A stretch of 64,000 nucleotides of DNA from CALINF01 sp039990395 (GTDB lineage: Bacteria > Pseudomonadota > Gammaproteobacteria > Pseudomonadales > Halieaceae): positions 1 through 64,000 of the forward strand of contig JBDXFZ010000008.1 in the NCBI GenBank assembly GCA_039990395.1, read 5' to 3'. The position numbers were made by a program, and so were the translations under genes. The notes beneath the pieces were generated by a model, which searched no databases, had not been told where the DNA came from, and saw only the letters and a program-made list of their open reading frames with translations. Positions 35,122-43,526 of this stretch are shown here, one piece after another; position 1 is the first letter of the stretch; each line of letters opens with the position of its first letter.

Positions 35122-35838
35122 CTAGTTAACAACCCTCAGAGATTCGCGATACTGGGCAACCACTTCTGCGGGCTCACCCTCTGCAGCAATACGCCCTTCG
35201 TCCAGCCAAATCACGCGGTTACATAAGTTACGGACGTGCTCGTCGGTATGAGACACAAACACAACGGTTTGCTGGCCGCCTATTCGTTCCTTCATGGCCG
35301 CTTGGGCTTTGACCCGAAACTCTGCATCACCCACGCTGAGGATCTCATCAATCAACAGAATATCCACGTGCGTCATAAGCGCAGTGGTAAAGCCCAGCCT
35401 GGCTCGCATGCCCGCAGAATAAGTTTTTACGGGCTCCTCAAAAGACTCCCCTATCTCGGCAAACGCCTTGATGTCCTCGAGAAAACCGATGGCCTCCCGC
35501 TCTGTGGCGCCTTGCAGTACTGCCGAGAGTATCGCATTGTCGCGCCCACTCAGTTCAGGTTGAAACCCCAAACCCAACGACAGCAAAGAGGCTGTTGCAC
35601 CGGGTCGAGTTAGAACCTGGCCACTAGTAGGCGCCAGAATGTTCGCCATTATGCGCAAACTGGTTGTTTTACCCACACCGTTGCGGCCAATAATACCCAG
35701 TGTTTCGTTTTCATACAGTTTGAACGACACATCATTCAAAACATGGTGCACACCATGATCAAACGTGCCTTTACTGGTGCGAAAGTCCAGTGAGACATTC
35801 TTGAGTTCCAGCATCAGTTTTTTATTGGACGCGCTCAT
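35122..35838 (-). CDS. Polysaccharide ABC exporter, ATP-binding protein (Wzt/KpsT-like)
   Basis: 238 residues. Walker A GRNGVGKTTSLRI (near residue 51), the Q-loop LGLGFQPELSGRDN, the ABC signature TYSAGMRARLGF (near 140), Walker B ILLIDEILSVGDAEF and the switch histidine VFVSHTD are all present. The order and spacing match transporters of O-antigen, capsule and teichoic acid. It lacks the extra C-terminal glycan-binding domain of the longer Wzt proteins, so it is the short KpsT/TagH-like form. It overlaps its permease by one base and is convergent with the preceding module genes. Confidence 0.9.
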   Translation of the reverse strand: MSASNKKLMLELKNVSLDFRTSKGTFDHGVHHVLNDVSFKLYENETLGIIGRNGVGKTTSLRIMANILAPTSGQVLTRPGATASLLSLGLGFQPELSGRDNAILSAVLQGATEREAIGFLEDIKAFAEIGESFEEPVKTYSAGMRARLGFTTALMTHVDILLIDEILSVGDAEFRVKAQAAMKERIGGQQTVVFVSHTDEHVRNLCNRVIWLDEGRIAAEGEPAEVVAQYRESLRVVN

Positions 35839-36614
35839 CAGGACACCACCTTTAGCGCCAGATACTGGTTATACCGGCGCATCAGCGCGATCATCAGCCC
35901 TATGGCGACAAGTGCCACCACACCAATAATCACAAGATGCCAGACTGCGGGAGGTGTGTGGTGAATCAGAACCTGACGGTGGGCATCGAGCATAAACGCC
36001 AGCGGATTAATCATTAGCAACAGCTGCGTTTTGTCCTCGCTGCCCAGATCGCGAACGTCCCAGAAAACCCCCGAGGTAAACATCAAGAAAGTCATAGCCA
36101 GCGTGATGAATATCTGGAAGTCGCGCACCATGCACACCAAAAAGGCTCCCGCTAAACCACAGGCCACGATCATGAGGTACATCACCACGAAAACAGGCAG
36201 CAGCCACAGCCAAGCGGTGGTGGGGTAAATGTCGAACAGCGCCAAAATAATGAACAGCAGCAGGTACACCGACGCCTGCCGATACAGCCCCTCATGAATA
36301 ACCGACATTGGCCATATCGACTTGGGCATATTGATTTTGCCTACCAAGCCCGCACTAGCGACGATGCTATTAGAGGCCTGATTCACCGTTTTAGAGAACC
36401 AGATAAACGCAAACTTGCCGCAGGCGAGGAAAATGACAAAATCACTGCCTCTGCCGGAGCTCAGAATCAGATTAAACACCACATAGAACAAACCGACCCA
36501 CATCAGCGGCTCCAGGAACCACCAGAGGAACCCCAGCTTGAACTTGTTCGCATCGGCTTTTAACAGCATCCTAGAGTGGATGTTGATCAACCGAAAGTAT
36601 TGAGACAGTGTCAT
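35838..36614 (-). CDS. Polysaccharide ABC exporter, permease (Wzm/KpsM-like)
   Basis: 258 residues with six predicted membrane helices and the ABC-2 pattern FKLGFLWWFLEPLMWVGLFYVVFN at the N-terminus. The segment FTSGVFWDVRD followed by INPLAFMLDAHRQ is typical of Wzm and TagG permeases, which export a completed glycan on its lipid carrier to the periplasm. The gene is divergent from rsmA; the 165 bp between them should hold promoters for both directions. The pair gives the module an export route, although its glycosyltransferase gene at 32432 is broken. Confidence 0.9.
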   Translation of the reverse strand: MTLSQYFRLINIHSRMLLKADANKFKLGFLWWFLEPLMWVGLFYVVFNLILSSGRGSDFVIFLACGKFAFIWFSKTVNQASNSIVASAGLVGKINMPKSIWPMSVIHEGLYRQASVYLLLFIILALFDIYPTTAWLWLLPVFVVMYLMIVACGLAGAFLVCMVRDFQIFITLAMTFLMFTSGVFWDVRDLGSEDKTQLLLMINPLAFMLDAHRQVLIHHTPPAVWHLVIIGVVALVAIGLMIALMRRYNQYLALKVVS

Positions 36615-36779
36615 AAATAAATCAGCTTTGAGATAAATTTAAGATTGCGCTAGCGCACTCGCGCGTGCCTGAACATCAGCAGGCCTCTTTACTGTGTAAT
36701 GCGGCGAAGTGTATCAGAAATCAAGGATGCAGCATGCGCTGACAGTAGTATTGACCAAACCAGCAGGTACAATAACGGC

Positions 36780-37574
36780 ATGTCGAAATGCCCCAAACAA
36801 CACGCGCCGCGCAAACGCTTTGGTCAGAACTTCCTGACCGATGAAGGTGTTATCAGCCGTATCGAGAACGCGATAGGGCCACAGCAAAGCGATCATATTG
36901 TGGAGATCGGGCCGGGCCGGGGAGCGCTAACTGAATCACTCGCTACAACGGGCTGCCAGCTGGATGTGATTGAACTGGATAGAGACCTGATTGCAGGCTT
37001 ACTGGCCGCATTTAGTATCCACAAAGGGTTCACCCTACACAGCGCCGACGCCCTGAAGTTTGATTTTGCATCGCTCATTGGCGACCAGGAGAAGCTGCGC
37101 GTTGTAGGCAACCTCCCCTACAACATCTCTACCCCACTGATCTTCAAGCTACTGGAGAACGCCACTATCATTCAAGACATGCACTTTATGTTGCAGCTGG
37201 AAGTGGTGGAGCGGCTAGCAGCACAACCGGGCAGCAAAACCTGGGGGCGACTGGGCATCATGACCCAGTACCATTGCGAGGTGGAGCATCTGTTTGATGT
37301 GCCGCCCGAGGCGTTTAATCCACCGCCAAAGGTGCAATCCGCTATTGTGAGACTAACGCCGCGGATACAGTCACCCTGGCCAGACTGCAACGAAAGTGAA
37401 CTGCGCAAGGTGGTGCAAGCGGCATTTGCCCAGCGTAGAAAGACCCTGCGCAACAACCTGAAAGGTGTGATCAACGCTGACGCACTTGAAGCACTGGGTA
37501 TCGACCCCACCGCACGGGCGGAAACGCTTGATCTTGTTGATTTCATCCACATAACGAATGCCATCAATGTCTAA
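36780..37574 (+). CDS. rsmA: 16S rRNA (A1518/A1519) dimethyltransferase
   Basis: 264 residues from the ATG at 36780; the frame extends 81 bp upstream without conservation. It dimethylates two adjacent adenines in the 3' loop of 16S rRNA. The N-terminal RKRFGQNFLTD, the SAM motif VEIGPGRGALTESL (near residue 40) and the catalytic NLPYNIS (near 112) identify it. apaG overlaps its end. The rsmA-apaG-apaH order is conserved, but the usual pdxA neighbour lies 6.4 kb upstream, beyond the polysaccharide module. Confidence 0.96.
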   Translation: MSKCPKQHAPRKRFGQNFLTDEGVISRIENAIGPQQSDHIVEIGPGRGALTESLATTGCQLDVIELDRDLIAGLLAAFSIHKGFTLHSADALKFDFASLIGDQEKLRVVGNLPYNISTPLIFKLLENATIIQDMHFMLQLEVVERLAAQPGSKTWGRLGIMTQYHCEVEHLFDVPPEAFNPPPKVQSAIVRLTPRIQSPWPDCNESELRKVVQAAFAQRRKTLRNNLKGVINADALEALGIDPTARAETLDLVDFIHITNAINV

Positions 37575-37980
37575 ACTCGAATTCAATCCATCACTGGTGG
37601 GCGTTAGCGTAGTGACCACCTATATGCCCAGCCACTCCACACCAGAGGATGGACACTACACCTTTGCCTACACCATTACGGTGAGTAATGCCGGAGATTT
37701 GCCGGTGCAACTGCTATCACGCCATTGGGTGATCACCGACGCAGACGATGATGTGCAGGAAGTGCAAGGCGATGGCGTGGTAGGTGAGCAGCCCATCATT
37801 GAACCGGGGGGCTCTTTTCGCTACACCAGCGGCGCAACGCTGGGAACGCCCGTGGGCTATATGGAAGGCAGCTATTCCATGGTGGTACGCGAACCCATGG
37901 ACGTGGCGCCAGAGGACCTGCCCCGCTTTAACGTGCCCATCCCCGCGTTTACGCTGCACACACCCACGGCATTGAACTAA
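37558..37980 (+). CDS. apaG: ApaG family protein
   Basis: About 140 residues with an immunoglobulin/fibronectin-like fold (DUF525). Conserved blocks: YTFAYTITVSNAG, LLSRHWVITDADD, VVGEQPIIEPGGSFRYTSG and GYMEGSYSMV. The function is not established; CorD/ApaG has been linked to cation balance. Translation may start at 37558 or at the second ATG (37567); both overlap the rsmA end (17 or 8 bp), so translation is probably coupled. apaH follows after 3 bp. Confidence 0.93.
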   Translation: MPSMSKLEFNPSLVGVSVVTTYMPSHSTPEDGHYTFAYTITVSNAGDLPVQLLSRHWVITDADDDVQEVQGDGVVGEQPIIEPGGSFRYTSGATLGTPVGYMEGSYSMVVREPMDVAPEDLPRFNVPIPAFTLHTPTALN

Positions 37981-37983
37981 CCC

Positions 37984-38811
37984 ATGAGTACCTATGTGGT
38001 TGGGGACATACAAGGCTGCCTGCAACCGCTGAAATGTCTGTTAAAGCGCGTGGATTTCGACCCTAAAGTTGATGTGCTGTGGTCTGTGGGCGACATAGTG
38101 AACAGAGGACCCAAGTGCCTGAAAACGCTACGATTTCTCTACAAGATGCGCAAGAGCCTGGTGATGGTGTTGGGCAATCACGACCTGCACCTCTTGGCGG
38201 TTGCCGCCGGTGCGCGCGAGCCCAGTAAATCAGACACATTGGATGAGATTCTCAAGGCGCCCGATAGAGAAAAGCTGCTGAACTGGCTGCTGCATCGCCC
38301 CCTCATTCATCACGAGCACGGCTACACTATGGTGCATGCTGGTATACCACCGCAGTGGAGCATCAAAAAAGCTATCAAGCGCGGCCGAGAAGTCGAGGCG
38401 GTGCTGCAAAGCCCTGAGTGCCTGGCGTTCTTTCGCTCTATGTACGGCAATGAACCTGCGGTATGGTCGAAAGAACTTGAGGGAATGGAACGATTGCGGG
38501 TGATTACCAACTACCTCACACGTATGCGCTACTGCACCAGGGATGGCCATCTCGATTTGGAGAGCAAAGGTACAAGCCCAAATCTGGGCAGTGAGAAAGT
38601 GTCGGCCTGGTTCAGCCACCCCAATCGCAAAACCAAGGATGACAAAATTCTATTTGGCCACTGGGCCTCATTAGAGGGCATGACCGACAGTCCCAATGCC
38701 ATCGGGCTGGATACCGGCTGTGTGTGGGGTGGTGCGATGTCGCTGTATTGCCTGGAAACCCAGCAGTGGGATCGATGCCAGTGCGAAAACGGCAGATGCC
38801 AGGCTAACTAG
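37984..38811 (+). CDS. apaH: Symmetrical bis(5'-nucleosyl)-tetraphosphatase
   Basis: 275 residues. ApaH hydrolyses Ap4A to two ADP and can act on Np4-capped RNA. Metallophosphatase motifs are complete: VVGDIQGCLQPL, WSVGDIVNRGP, LGNHDLHLL and HAGIPPQW, with FGHWASLEG at the C-terminal end. It is the last gene of rsmA-apaG-apaH. The C-terminus is Cys-rich (CLETQQWDRCQCENGRCQ). Confidence 0.96.
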   Translation: MSTYVVGDIQGCLQPLKCLLKRVDFDPKVDVLWSVGDIVNRGPKCLKTLRFLYKMRKSLVMVLGNHDLHLLAVAAGAREPSKSDTLDEILKAPDREKLLNWLLHRPLIHHEHGYTMVHAGIPPQWSIKKAIKRGREVEAVLQSPECLAFFRSMYGNEPAVWSKELEGMERLRVITNYLTRMRYCTRDGHLDLESKGTSPNLGSEKVSAWFSHPNRKTKDDKILFGHWASLEGMTDSPNAIGLDTGCVWGGAMSLYCLETQQWDRCQCENGRCQAN

Positions 38812-38911
38812 TCGCACTTGTAGTCCCAGACTATATACCTAAGTTCAACAAGTCCTCATTCAACCAGCTGTCCACTATGACGCCCGCTAAACCACACGGT
38901 AAACTACCTCC

Positions 38912-40135
38912 ATGAGAACCTATTTAGTCGGCGGCGCCGTACGCGACACCCTCCTGAGCTACCCCGTTCACGAACGTGACTGGGTAGTCGTGGGCGCAAC
39001 ACCGCAGCAGATGCTTGATCTTGGGTACCAACAGGTAGGCAAAGACTTCCCCGTATTTCTGCATCCAGAAACAAAGGATGAATACGCTCTGGCGCGCACC
39101 GAGCGCAAGTCCGGCCGCGGCTATACCGGTTTTGCGGTGCACTGTGATCCTGATGTCACGTTGGAAGAAGACCTGATTCGAAGAGACCTAACCATTAATG
39201 CCATGGCCCAGGATACACAGGGCAACATCATCGACCCTTATGGCGGTCAGACCGATCTCGCCAATAAAGCGCTACGCCATGTGTCAGACGCGTTTGTGGA
39301 AGACCCTCTACGCGTGCTGCGCACAGCCCGCTTTGCTGCTCGGTATGCCCACTTAGGGTTCTCAGTGGCACCAGAAACGCTGGCGCTGATGTCTGAAATT
39401 GTTAACCAAGATGAATTGGCCCACCTGCCAGCCGAGCGCATCTGGGTAGAAATGGATAAAGCGCTGGGTGAGCGCAATCCAGAAGTGTTTATCGAAGTGC
39501 TGCGTGAGTGCGGCGCTCTGGCCAAGCTGATACCCGAGCTAGATGCATTGTTTGGCGTTCCTCAGCCAGAGACGCACCACCCAGAAATCGATTCGGGCGT
39601 GCATACTCTGATGGCGCTGCAACAGGCTGTTACATTGACTAACGCGCGTGATGTGCGGTTTGCGGTGTTGCTGCACGACCTCGGCAAGGGAACAACACCC
39701 GAAGAAGATTTACCTCGACATATCGCCCATGAAGTTCGAGGTATCAAGCTGGTGAAGGCCGTATGCCAGCGCCTGAAAGCACCCACTCAATATCGCGACT
39801 TGGCGCTCAAGGCGTGTGAGTTTCACTTGCTCAGCCACAGGGCATTGGAACTGCGCGGCAAAACCCTGTTGAAATTGCTCACCGCCACCGATGCTCTGCG
39901 CCGGCCCGATCGGTTTGAGGCATTTCTGTTGGCGTGTGAGGCAGATGCCAAGGGACGACTGGGGTTGGAAGAAAACCCGTATCACCAGGCGGATTATCTT
40001 CGCAAGGCCCGGGAAGTTGCCCTAACAGTTACCGCAGACCTCTTCCCAGACGTACAGGGTAAGGCGATTGGAGAGGCAATTTCGGCTGAGAGAGTTTTGA
40101 GGCTGGAGAGGTTTCGAAGCGATAAAGGCGCCTAG
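38912..40135 (+). CDS. cca: CCA-adding multifunctional tRNA nucleotidyltransferase
   Basis: 407 residues, the long gammaproteobacterial type. The nucleotidyltransferase domain starts TYLVGGAVRDTLL with VHERDWVVVGAT (catalytic acidic residues), and RRDLTINAMA and RILRTARFA-like motifs follow. A C-terminal HD phosphohydrolase domain is indicated by FAVLLHDLGKGTTP (near residue 250), which fits the 2',3'-cyclic phosphodiesterase and phosphatase activities of this class. It repairs and completes the 3' CCA ends of tRNA. It lies alone, 100 bp after apaH. Confidence 0.96.
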   Translation: MRTYLVGGAVRDTLLSYPVHERDWVVVGATPQQMLDLGYQQVGKDFPVFLHPETKDEYALARTERKSGRGYTGFAVHCDPDVTLEEDLIRRDLTINAMAQDTQGNIIDPYGGQTDLANKALRHVSDAFVEDPLRVLRTARFAARYAHLGFSVAPETLALMSEIVNQDELAHLPAERIWVEMDKALGERNPEVFIEVLRECGALAKLIPELDALFGVPQPETHHPEIDSGVHTLMALQQAVTLTNARDVRFAVLLHDLGKGTTPEEDLPRHIAHEVRGIKLVKAVCQRLKAPTQYRDLALKACEFHLLSHRALELRGKTLLKLLTATDALRRPDRFEAFLLACEADAKGRLGLEENPYHQADYLRKAREVALTVTADLFPDVQGKAIGEAISAERVLRLERFRSDKGA

Positions 40136-40179
40136 CAGGCCAATATTTTGGGCTACTTAATCATCGGTGAACGGACCGG

Positions 40180-40470
40180 TTAGTAACCCATGAGGCCAGA
40201 AATAGCTGGGATAACGGTGCTGGCCGCGATTACCGCCAGTATCCAGCTATGGAGGTTTAGCTTGCTTTCAACTACGGCGATTTTGGACTCAAACTTGGCG
40301 TCTTGCTCACCCAGCCGGGCATCCAGGTAGTCCTTGGTCACCACGCTGTCTACATTGAATAAGAATGCTTCTGCCATAAGTTCAGCCTGCACTTCTGCTT
40401 GACGATCCGGTACGCCGGCTTCTATCAGCCGGCGCGCGAATCTCAGTGTATCAAATGCGATAGCGGCCAC
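40180..40470 (-). CDS. DUF1640-like small coiled-coil membrane protein
   Basis: 96 residues. The start AAIAFDTLRFARRLIEAGVPDRQAEVQAELMAEAF is the typical opening of DUF1640/CCDC90-like proteins. A middle coiled coil (KDYLDARLGEQDAKFESKIAVVESKLN) leads to a C-terminal membrane helix (SWILAVIAASTVIPAISGLMGY). Such small proteins are common and often duplicated, and some lie near mobile or toxin genes, but the function is unknown. It is transcribed alone toward cca; the 114 bp upstream hold nothing further that I can identify. Confidence 0.7.
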   Translation of the reverse strand: MAAIAFDTLRFARRLIEAGVPDRQAEVQAELMAEAFLFNVDSVVTKDYLDARLGEQDAKFESKIAVVESKLNLHSWILAVIAASTVIPAISGLMGY

Positions 40471-40584
40471 AATAGTTGCTCCAGTGAATGTTCTAGCTCA
40501 CAGTTTCCTCTGGTAGCTGTACGAAAGCGACATCAAAAGTGGCCTCTAAGCCATCTTCAACGAAAGCATTAGAGGTAGGCAGTT

Positions 40585-41091
40585 TTAGGAAATCGTGCGA
40601 CCGCGCCAGGAGAAGGCCACCCGCGATATAGACTGTAGGCTCATATCCATTGCACCCCACAGCGCAGCATATGACCTGCCATCACGAGGATGCTCCTCAC
40701 TAGCGGCCACATCGGCCAATGGCCGCAGCACAAACGCATTTTCCAGAATCTCCCCACGAGGCAGCTCTACCCCATCGATCATGCCTACTAAGTCATCATA
40801 GAGGAGAATGTCTATATCCAGCTGGCGCGAGCTAAAACGGGTGGCATTCTCCGGGCGGCCATGCTCAAACTCGATATCTCTAAGCTGTTTTGCTAGCTCG
40901 GCAACGGTTAGATCCGTGTTCACACCTACCACGAGGTTTAAAAAGGGCTGACCTTCAAAGCCTATCGCCGCAGAATCATAAACAGGAGAGATATCCATGT
41001 CGCCAAAGAGCTCCGCCAGCGCATCCAACCCGGCCGTAATGTAGCGTTCGCGATCAATATTGCTGCCCACACCCAGATAAACGCGGGCCAT
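40585..41091 (-). CDS. folK: 6-hydroxymethyl-7,8-dihydropterin pyrophosphokinase
   Basis: 168 residues. It transfers pyrophosphate from ATP to the pterin in folate synthesis. YLGVGSNIDRERYI at the N-terminus, GQPFLNLVVGV, and the catalytic stretch SSRQLDIDILLYDD (metal-binding Asp pair) followed by LPRGEILENAFVLRPLAD identify the family. It overlaps folB by one base and forms tsaD-folB-folK on the minus strand. Confidence 0.95.
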   Translation of the reverse strand: MARVYLGVGSNIDRERYITAGLDALAELFGDMDISPVYDSAAIGFEGQPFLNLVVGVNTDLTVAELAKQLRDIEFEHGRPENATRFSSRQLDIDILLYDDLVGMIDGVELPRGEILENAFVLRPLADVAASEEHPRDGRSYAALWGAMDMSLQSISRVAFSWRGRTIS

Positions 41092-41450
41092 CAGGGTTGC
41101 GTGCCGCGTTCGATGATCACACCAACATCATCGGCGTCGGCCACTGCGCCTGGCTTACCTACCTGCAAGCGTAACCAAGGAATGTTGAATTCCGCCAAAA
41201 CAATCTCCGCCACACGCTCTGCGAGAGTCTCAATCAACTGAAACTCACTGGCCTGAACATAGGCCAACACGCGCTTGGAGATGGCGTCGTAATCTACTGC
41301 CTCGGCAATACCGTCGGTGGCTGCGGCTTTGCGATTATTTGAGGCCAGCGTCAAATCAAGCACCAGAGTTTGGCGGATTTCCCGCTCCCACTCGTACACC
41401 CCGATCACGGCGTCCGTCTTGAGTCCTTTTATATAAACCCTATCGATCAT
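41091..41450 (-). CDS. folB: Dihydroneopterin aldolase
   Basis: 119 residues. FolB cleaves dihydroneopterin to hydroxymethyldihydropterin, the FolK substrate. RVYIKGLKTDAVIGVYEWEREI holds the conserved Glu; DYDAISKRV and FQLIETLAERVAEIVL match the family; and the lysine in LQVGKPGAV is the catalytic residue. Its start overlaps the tsaD stop by 4 bp, so the three genes are coupled. Confidence 0.95.
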   Translation of the reverse strand: MIDRVYIKGLKTDAVIGVYEWEREIRQTLVLDLTLASNNRKAAATDGIAEAVDYDAISKRVLAYVQASEFQLIETLAERVAEIVLAEFNIPWLRLQVGKPGAVADADDVGVIIERGTQP

Positions 41451-42514
41451 GCAGCGCCCTCAATAGGCGGCAGTTCTTCCATCGGCCAGCGTGGCCTCAC
41501 CCGCGTATCGGCGGTATCCACCTGCCCTGCTGCCAAGCGCTGGGCACCCGCATAGGCAATCATGGCGCCGTTATCCGTACAGAATATTGGCGCGGGATAA
41601 AACACCTGTGCGCCAATCTTACCAAGTGATGATTTCAGCTGGGCGCGCAGATTGGAGTTAGCGCTTACTCCGCCGGCAAGCACCAAAGTATATAACCCTT
41701 CTTGCTCCAAAGCCCGCCTACATTTGATCACCAAGGTAGCTACCACAGCATCTTCAAAAGCGCGGGAGATATCTGCTTTATCCTGTTCTGTGAGCTCACC
41801 GGGCTCGCCTGCACTGCCCTCTCCCCCTACCGCCTCGCGACAGGCTTCAACAGTATTGAGTGTAAAGGTTTTCAGGCCGCTAAAACTAAAATCCAGCCCA
41901 GGGCGATTCACCATGGGCCTGGGAAATGTAAAACGCTCGGGATTTCCATCCAGCGCCAGCCGGCCTATATGAGGGCCGCCTGGGTAAGGCAAGCCGAGCA
42001 TCTTGGCCGCCTTGTCGAACGCCTCGCCCGCCGCATCATCCAGCGATTCACCCAACAAGCGGTATTGCCCAATTCCACCCACCCGCACCAGCTGGGTATG
42101 ACCACCAGATACCAGCAGAGCAACAAAAGGGAAATCCGGCCGATCATCTTCCAACATAGGCGCCAGCAAATGCCCCTCCATGTGGTGAACGCCCAGCACA
42201 GGCACATTCCAACCCAGTGCCAGCGCCCGTGCCAGCGTGGCGCCCACCATTAGAGCACCCACCAAACCTGGGCCTGCCGTATAAGCTACAGCGTCTACAT
42301 CTTGAGCAGTGCAACCTGCTTGGGCCAGCACCTCATCTACCAATGGCAGGGTTTTGCGCACATGATCGCGCGAGGCCAGTTCCGGCACCACGCCGCCGTA
42401 CTCCACGTGAATATCGATCTGGCTGAACAAAGCGTGTGAAAGCAGGCCGCGCTCTGTGTCATACAGCGCAACTCCGGTTTCATCGCAGGAGGTTTCCAGG
42501 CCCAGAACTAGCAT
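41447..42514 (-). CDS. tsaD: tRNA N6-threonylcarbamoyladenosine synthase subunit TsaD
   Basis: A 355-residue ASKHA-fold protein that transfers the threonylcarbamoyl group to A37 of ANN-decoding tRNAs, together with TsaB and TsaE. LGLETSCDETGVALYD, the metal-binding histidine pair in GVHHMEGHLLAP (near residue 111), SGGHTQLVRV and LAGGVSANSNLR are all present. In E. coli tsaD lies divergent from rpsU-dnaG-rpoD; here a toxin-antitoxin pair sits between them. Confidence 0.97.
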   Translation of the reverse strand: MLVLGLETSCDETGVALYDTERGLLSHALFSQIDIHVEYGGVVPELASRDHVRKTLPLVDEVLAQAGCTAQDVDAVAYTAGPGLVGALMVGATLARALALGWNVPVLGVHHMEGHLLAPMLEDDRPDFPFVALLVSGGHTQLVRVGGIGQYRLLGESLDDAAGEAFDKAAKMLGLPYPGGPHIGRLALDGNPERFTFPRPMVNRPGLDFSFSGLKTFTLNTVEACREAVGGEGSAGEPGELTEQDKADISRAFEDAVVATLVIKCRRALEQEGLYTLVLAGGVSANSNLRAQLKSSLGKIGAQVFYPAPIFCTDNGAMIAYAGAQRLAAGQVDTADTRVRPRWPMEELPPIEGAA

Positions 42515-42667
42515 TTTTACCTATTTATCAACGTGTTAGATCAAATACGGCCATTCGCTGGCTTCGCATCAGAGCGCGAATGATAATTGAGCCACATCCT
42601 ACAGACCAGCAAAAGGAAATTGATGCACCGCTGAGTAGTGCGGATGGCATGCCAGCAATAAATTGAG

Positions 42668-42720
42668 CGGCAAAATGGAGGGCGAAATCGGGAGGCGAAA
42701 TTGGGAGGCGCAAAAGGAGG
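42668..42720 (+). repeat. Purine-rich 13-bp degenerate tandem repeat
   Basis: Four imperfect units follow each other: CGGCAAAATGGAG, GCGAAATCGGGAG (from 42682), GCGAAATTGGGAG (from 42695) and GCGCAAAAGGAGG (from 42708). They are almost all purine on this strand and lie between tsaD and the toxin-antitoxin operator. No reading frame runs through them. The rest of the 299-bp gap before the antitoxin start holds no gene that I can see. Confidence 0.6.
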
Positions 42721-42771
42721 AAAAACAAGAGGCCAGCGATAATGGAAAATAAGAGATGCAGTAGTTTAGAT

Positions 42772-42801
42772 GTAATGGGTAATGCTAGTATTACCCATTA
42801 C
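42772..42801. promoter_or_regulatory. Perfect 12-bp inverted-repeat operator of the toxin-antitoxin operon
   Basis: GTAATGGGTAAT (42772-42783) is mirrored exactly by ATTACCCATTAC (42790-42801) around a 6-nt spacer. It ends 12 bp before the antitoxin ATG; the intervening GGAGG is the ribosome binding site. Antitoxins of the MazE/AbrB type bind such palindromes to repress their own operon, with the toxin as corepressor. A -10-like TAGTAT (42787-42792) falls inside the palindrome, so binding would block transcription. Confidence 0.7.
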
Positions 42802-42813
42802 GGAGGGAATCTT

Positions 42814-43044
42814 ATGACTACAGCCATCAGCAAGCTCACGCGTAAATACCAGGCCACCATTCCTGCCGCTGTGCGCGACGCGCTAAACCTGCAAGCCGGC
42901 GACTCGGTCTGCTTTGAGATAGACGATGGGCAAGTAGCCATTCGCAAGAGCCAGCCTGCCGACCTTGACTACCTAAAAGGAGTTGAAGAAACCTTGTCGG
43001 AATGGGCCTCTGAGGCCGATGAGCAAGCCTATGCCAACCTTTAA
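42814..43044 (+). CDS. AbrB/MazE-family antitoxin
   Basis: 76 residues from the ATG at 42814, 7 nt after GGAGG; the longer frame from 42742 runs through the operator and is unlikely. The N-terminal SpoVT-AbrB swapped-hairpin domain is clear (SKLTRKYQATIPAAVRDALNLQAGD, then CFEIDDGQVAIRKS). The acidic C-terminal tail (LKGVEETLSEWASEADEQ) would cover the toxin. It overlaps the toxin gene by 26 bp. As a DNA-binding antitoxin it should repress its own operon through the adjacent palindrome. Confidence 0.87.
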   Translation: MTTAISKLTRKYQATIPAAVRDALNLQAGDSVCFEIDDGQVAIRKSQPADLDYLKGVEETLSEWASEADEQAYANL

Positions 43045-43369
43045 CCAGTTTGACGTGGTGGTAGTGCCGTTTCCTTACACGGATTCGGCCTCCAACAAGC
43101 GTCGCCCGGCGCTTGTGCTATCAGATGCTCATCAGTTCAATGGCAAAATAGGCCAATCGGTAATGGCGATGATCACTTCTGCGCAGCATTCTAGCTGGCC
43201 GCTAGACGTTGAGATTGCCGATCTCGACGCTGCCGGGCTGCCCGCGCCATCTAGCATTCGCATGAAGTTGTTCACCCTCGATCACCGCATCGTGATCAGG
43301 TCATGTGGCAGACTCGCCCACACCGACCAAACCAAGACGCGCACGGCGCTGGAACAGCTCATGCCCTAG
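43019..43369 (+). CDS. MazF/PemK-family endoribonuclease toxin
   Basis: About 116 residues, starting at ATG 43019 (or 43031). The MazF fold is seen in FDVVVVPFPYTD, RRPALVLSD (the conserved Arg-Pro and beta strands) and SSIRMKLFTLDHRIV, which carries the conserved Ser/Arg and the second basic block. MazF/PemK enzymes cut mRNA at specific sequences when the antitoxin is degraded. Gene overlap with the antitoxin ensures coupled synthesis. The pair stands between tsaD and rpsU, directly before the translation-replication-transcription operon. Confidence 0.87.
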   Translation: MSKPMPTFNQFDVVVVPFPYTDSASNKRRPALVLSDAHQFNGKIGQSVMAMITSAQHSSWPLDVEIADLDAAGLPAPSSIRMKLFTLDHRIVIRSCGRLAHTDQTKTRTALEQLMP

Positions 43370-43416
43370 CGCCAACTTAGCTCTAACCTAGTACTAAAAA
43401 GCGGTTCTATTACCCT

Positions 43417-43445
43417 TTGCAACCGCCACCTGATCGGTATAGAAT
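43417..43445 (+). promoter_or_regulatory. Promoter of the rpsU-yqeY-dnaG-rpoD operon
   Basis: TTGCAA (43417-43422) and TAGAAT (43440-43445) with a 17-bp spacer form a good sigma70 promoter, 81 bp before rpsU. An inverted repeat (GCGGTT near 43401 with AACCGC near 43421) straddles the -35 box. The toxin gene ends 47 bp upstream, so the operon can be transcribed independently of it. Confidence 0.6.
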
Positions 43446-43526
43446 GCGCGCCCTTTCAGGAGTTGCAGGCCCTCACAGGCCCAACCCGTTAACAACAGTA
43501 AAACGAACGAGACAGGTAAAGATTTA

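Noticed and set aside
40505..40600. Short extra reading frame after folK on the minus strand
   Set aside because: About 34 codons continue in another frame past the folK stop, but there is no own start or ribosome site and no recognisable domain.
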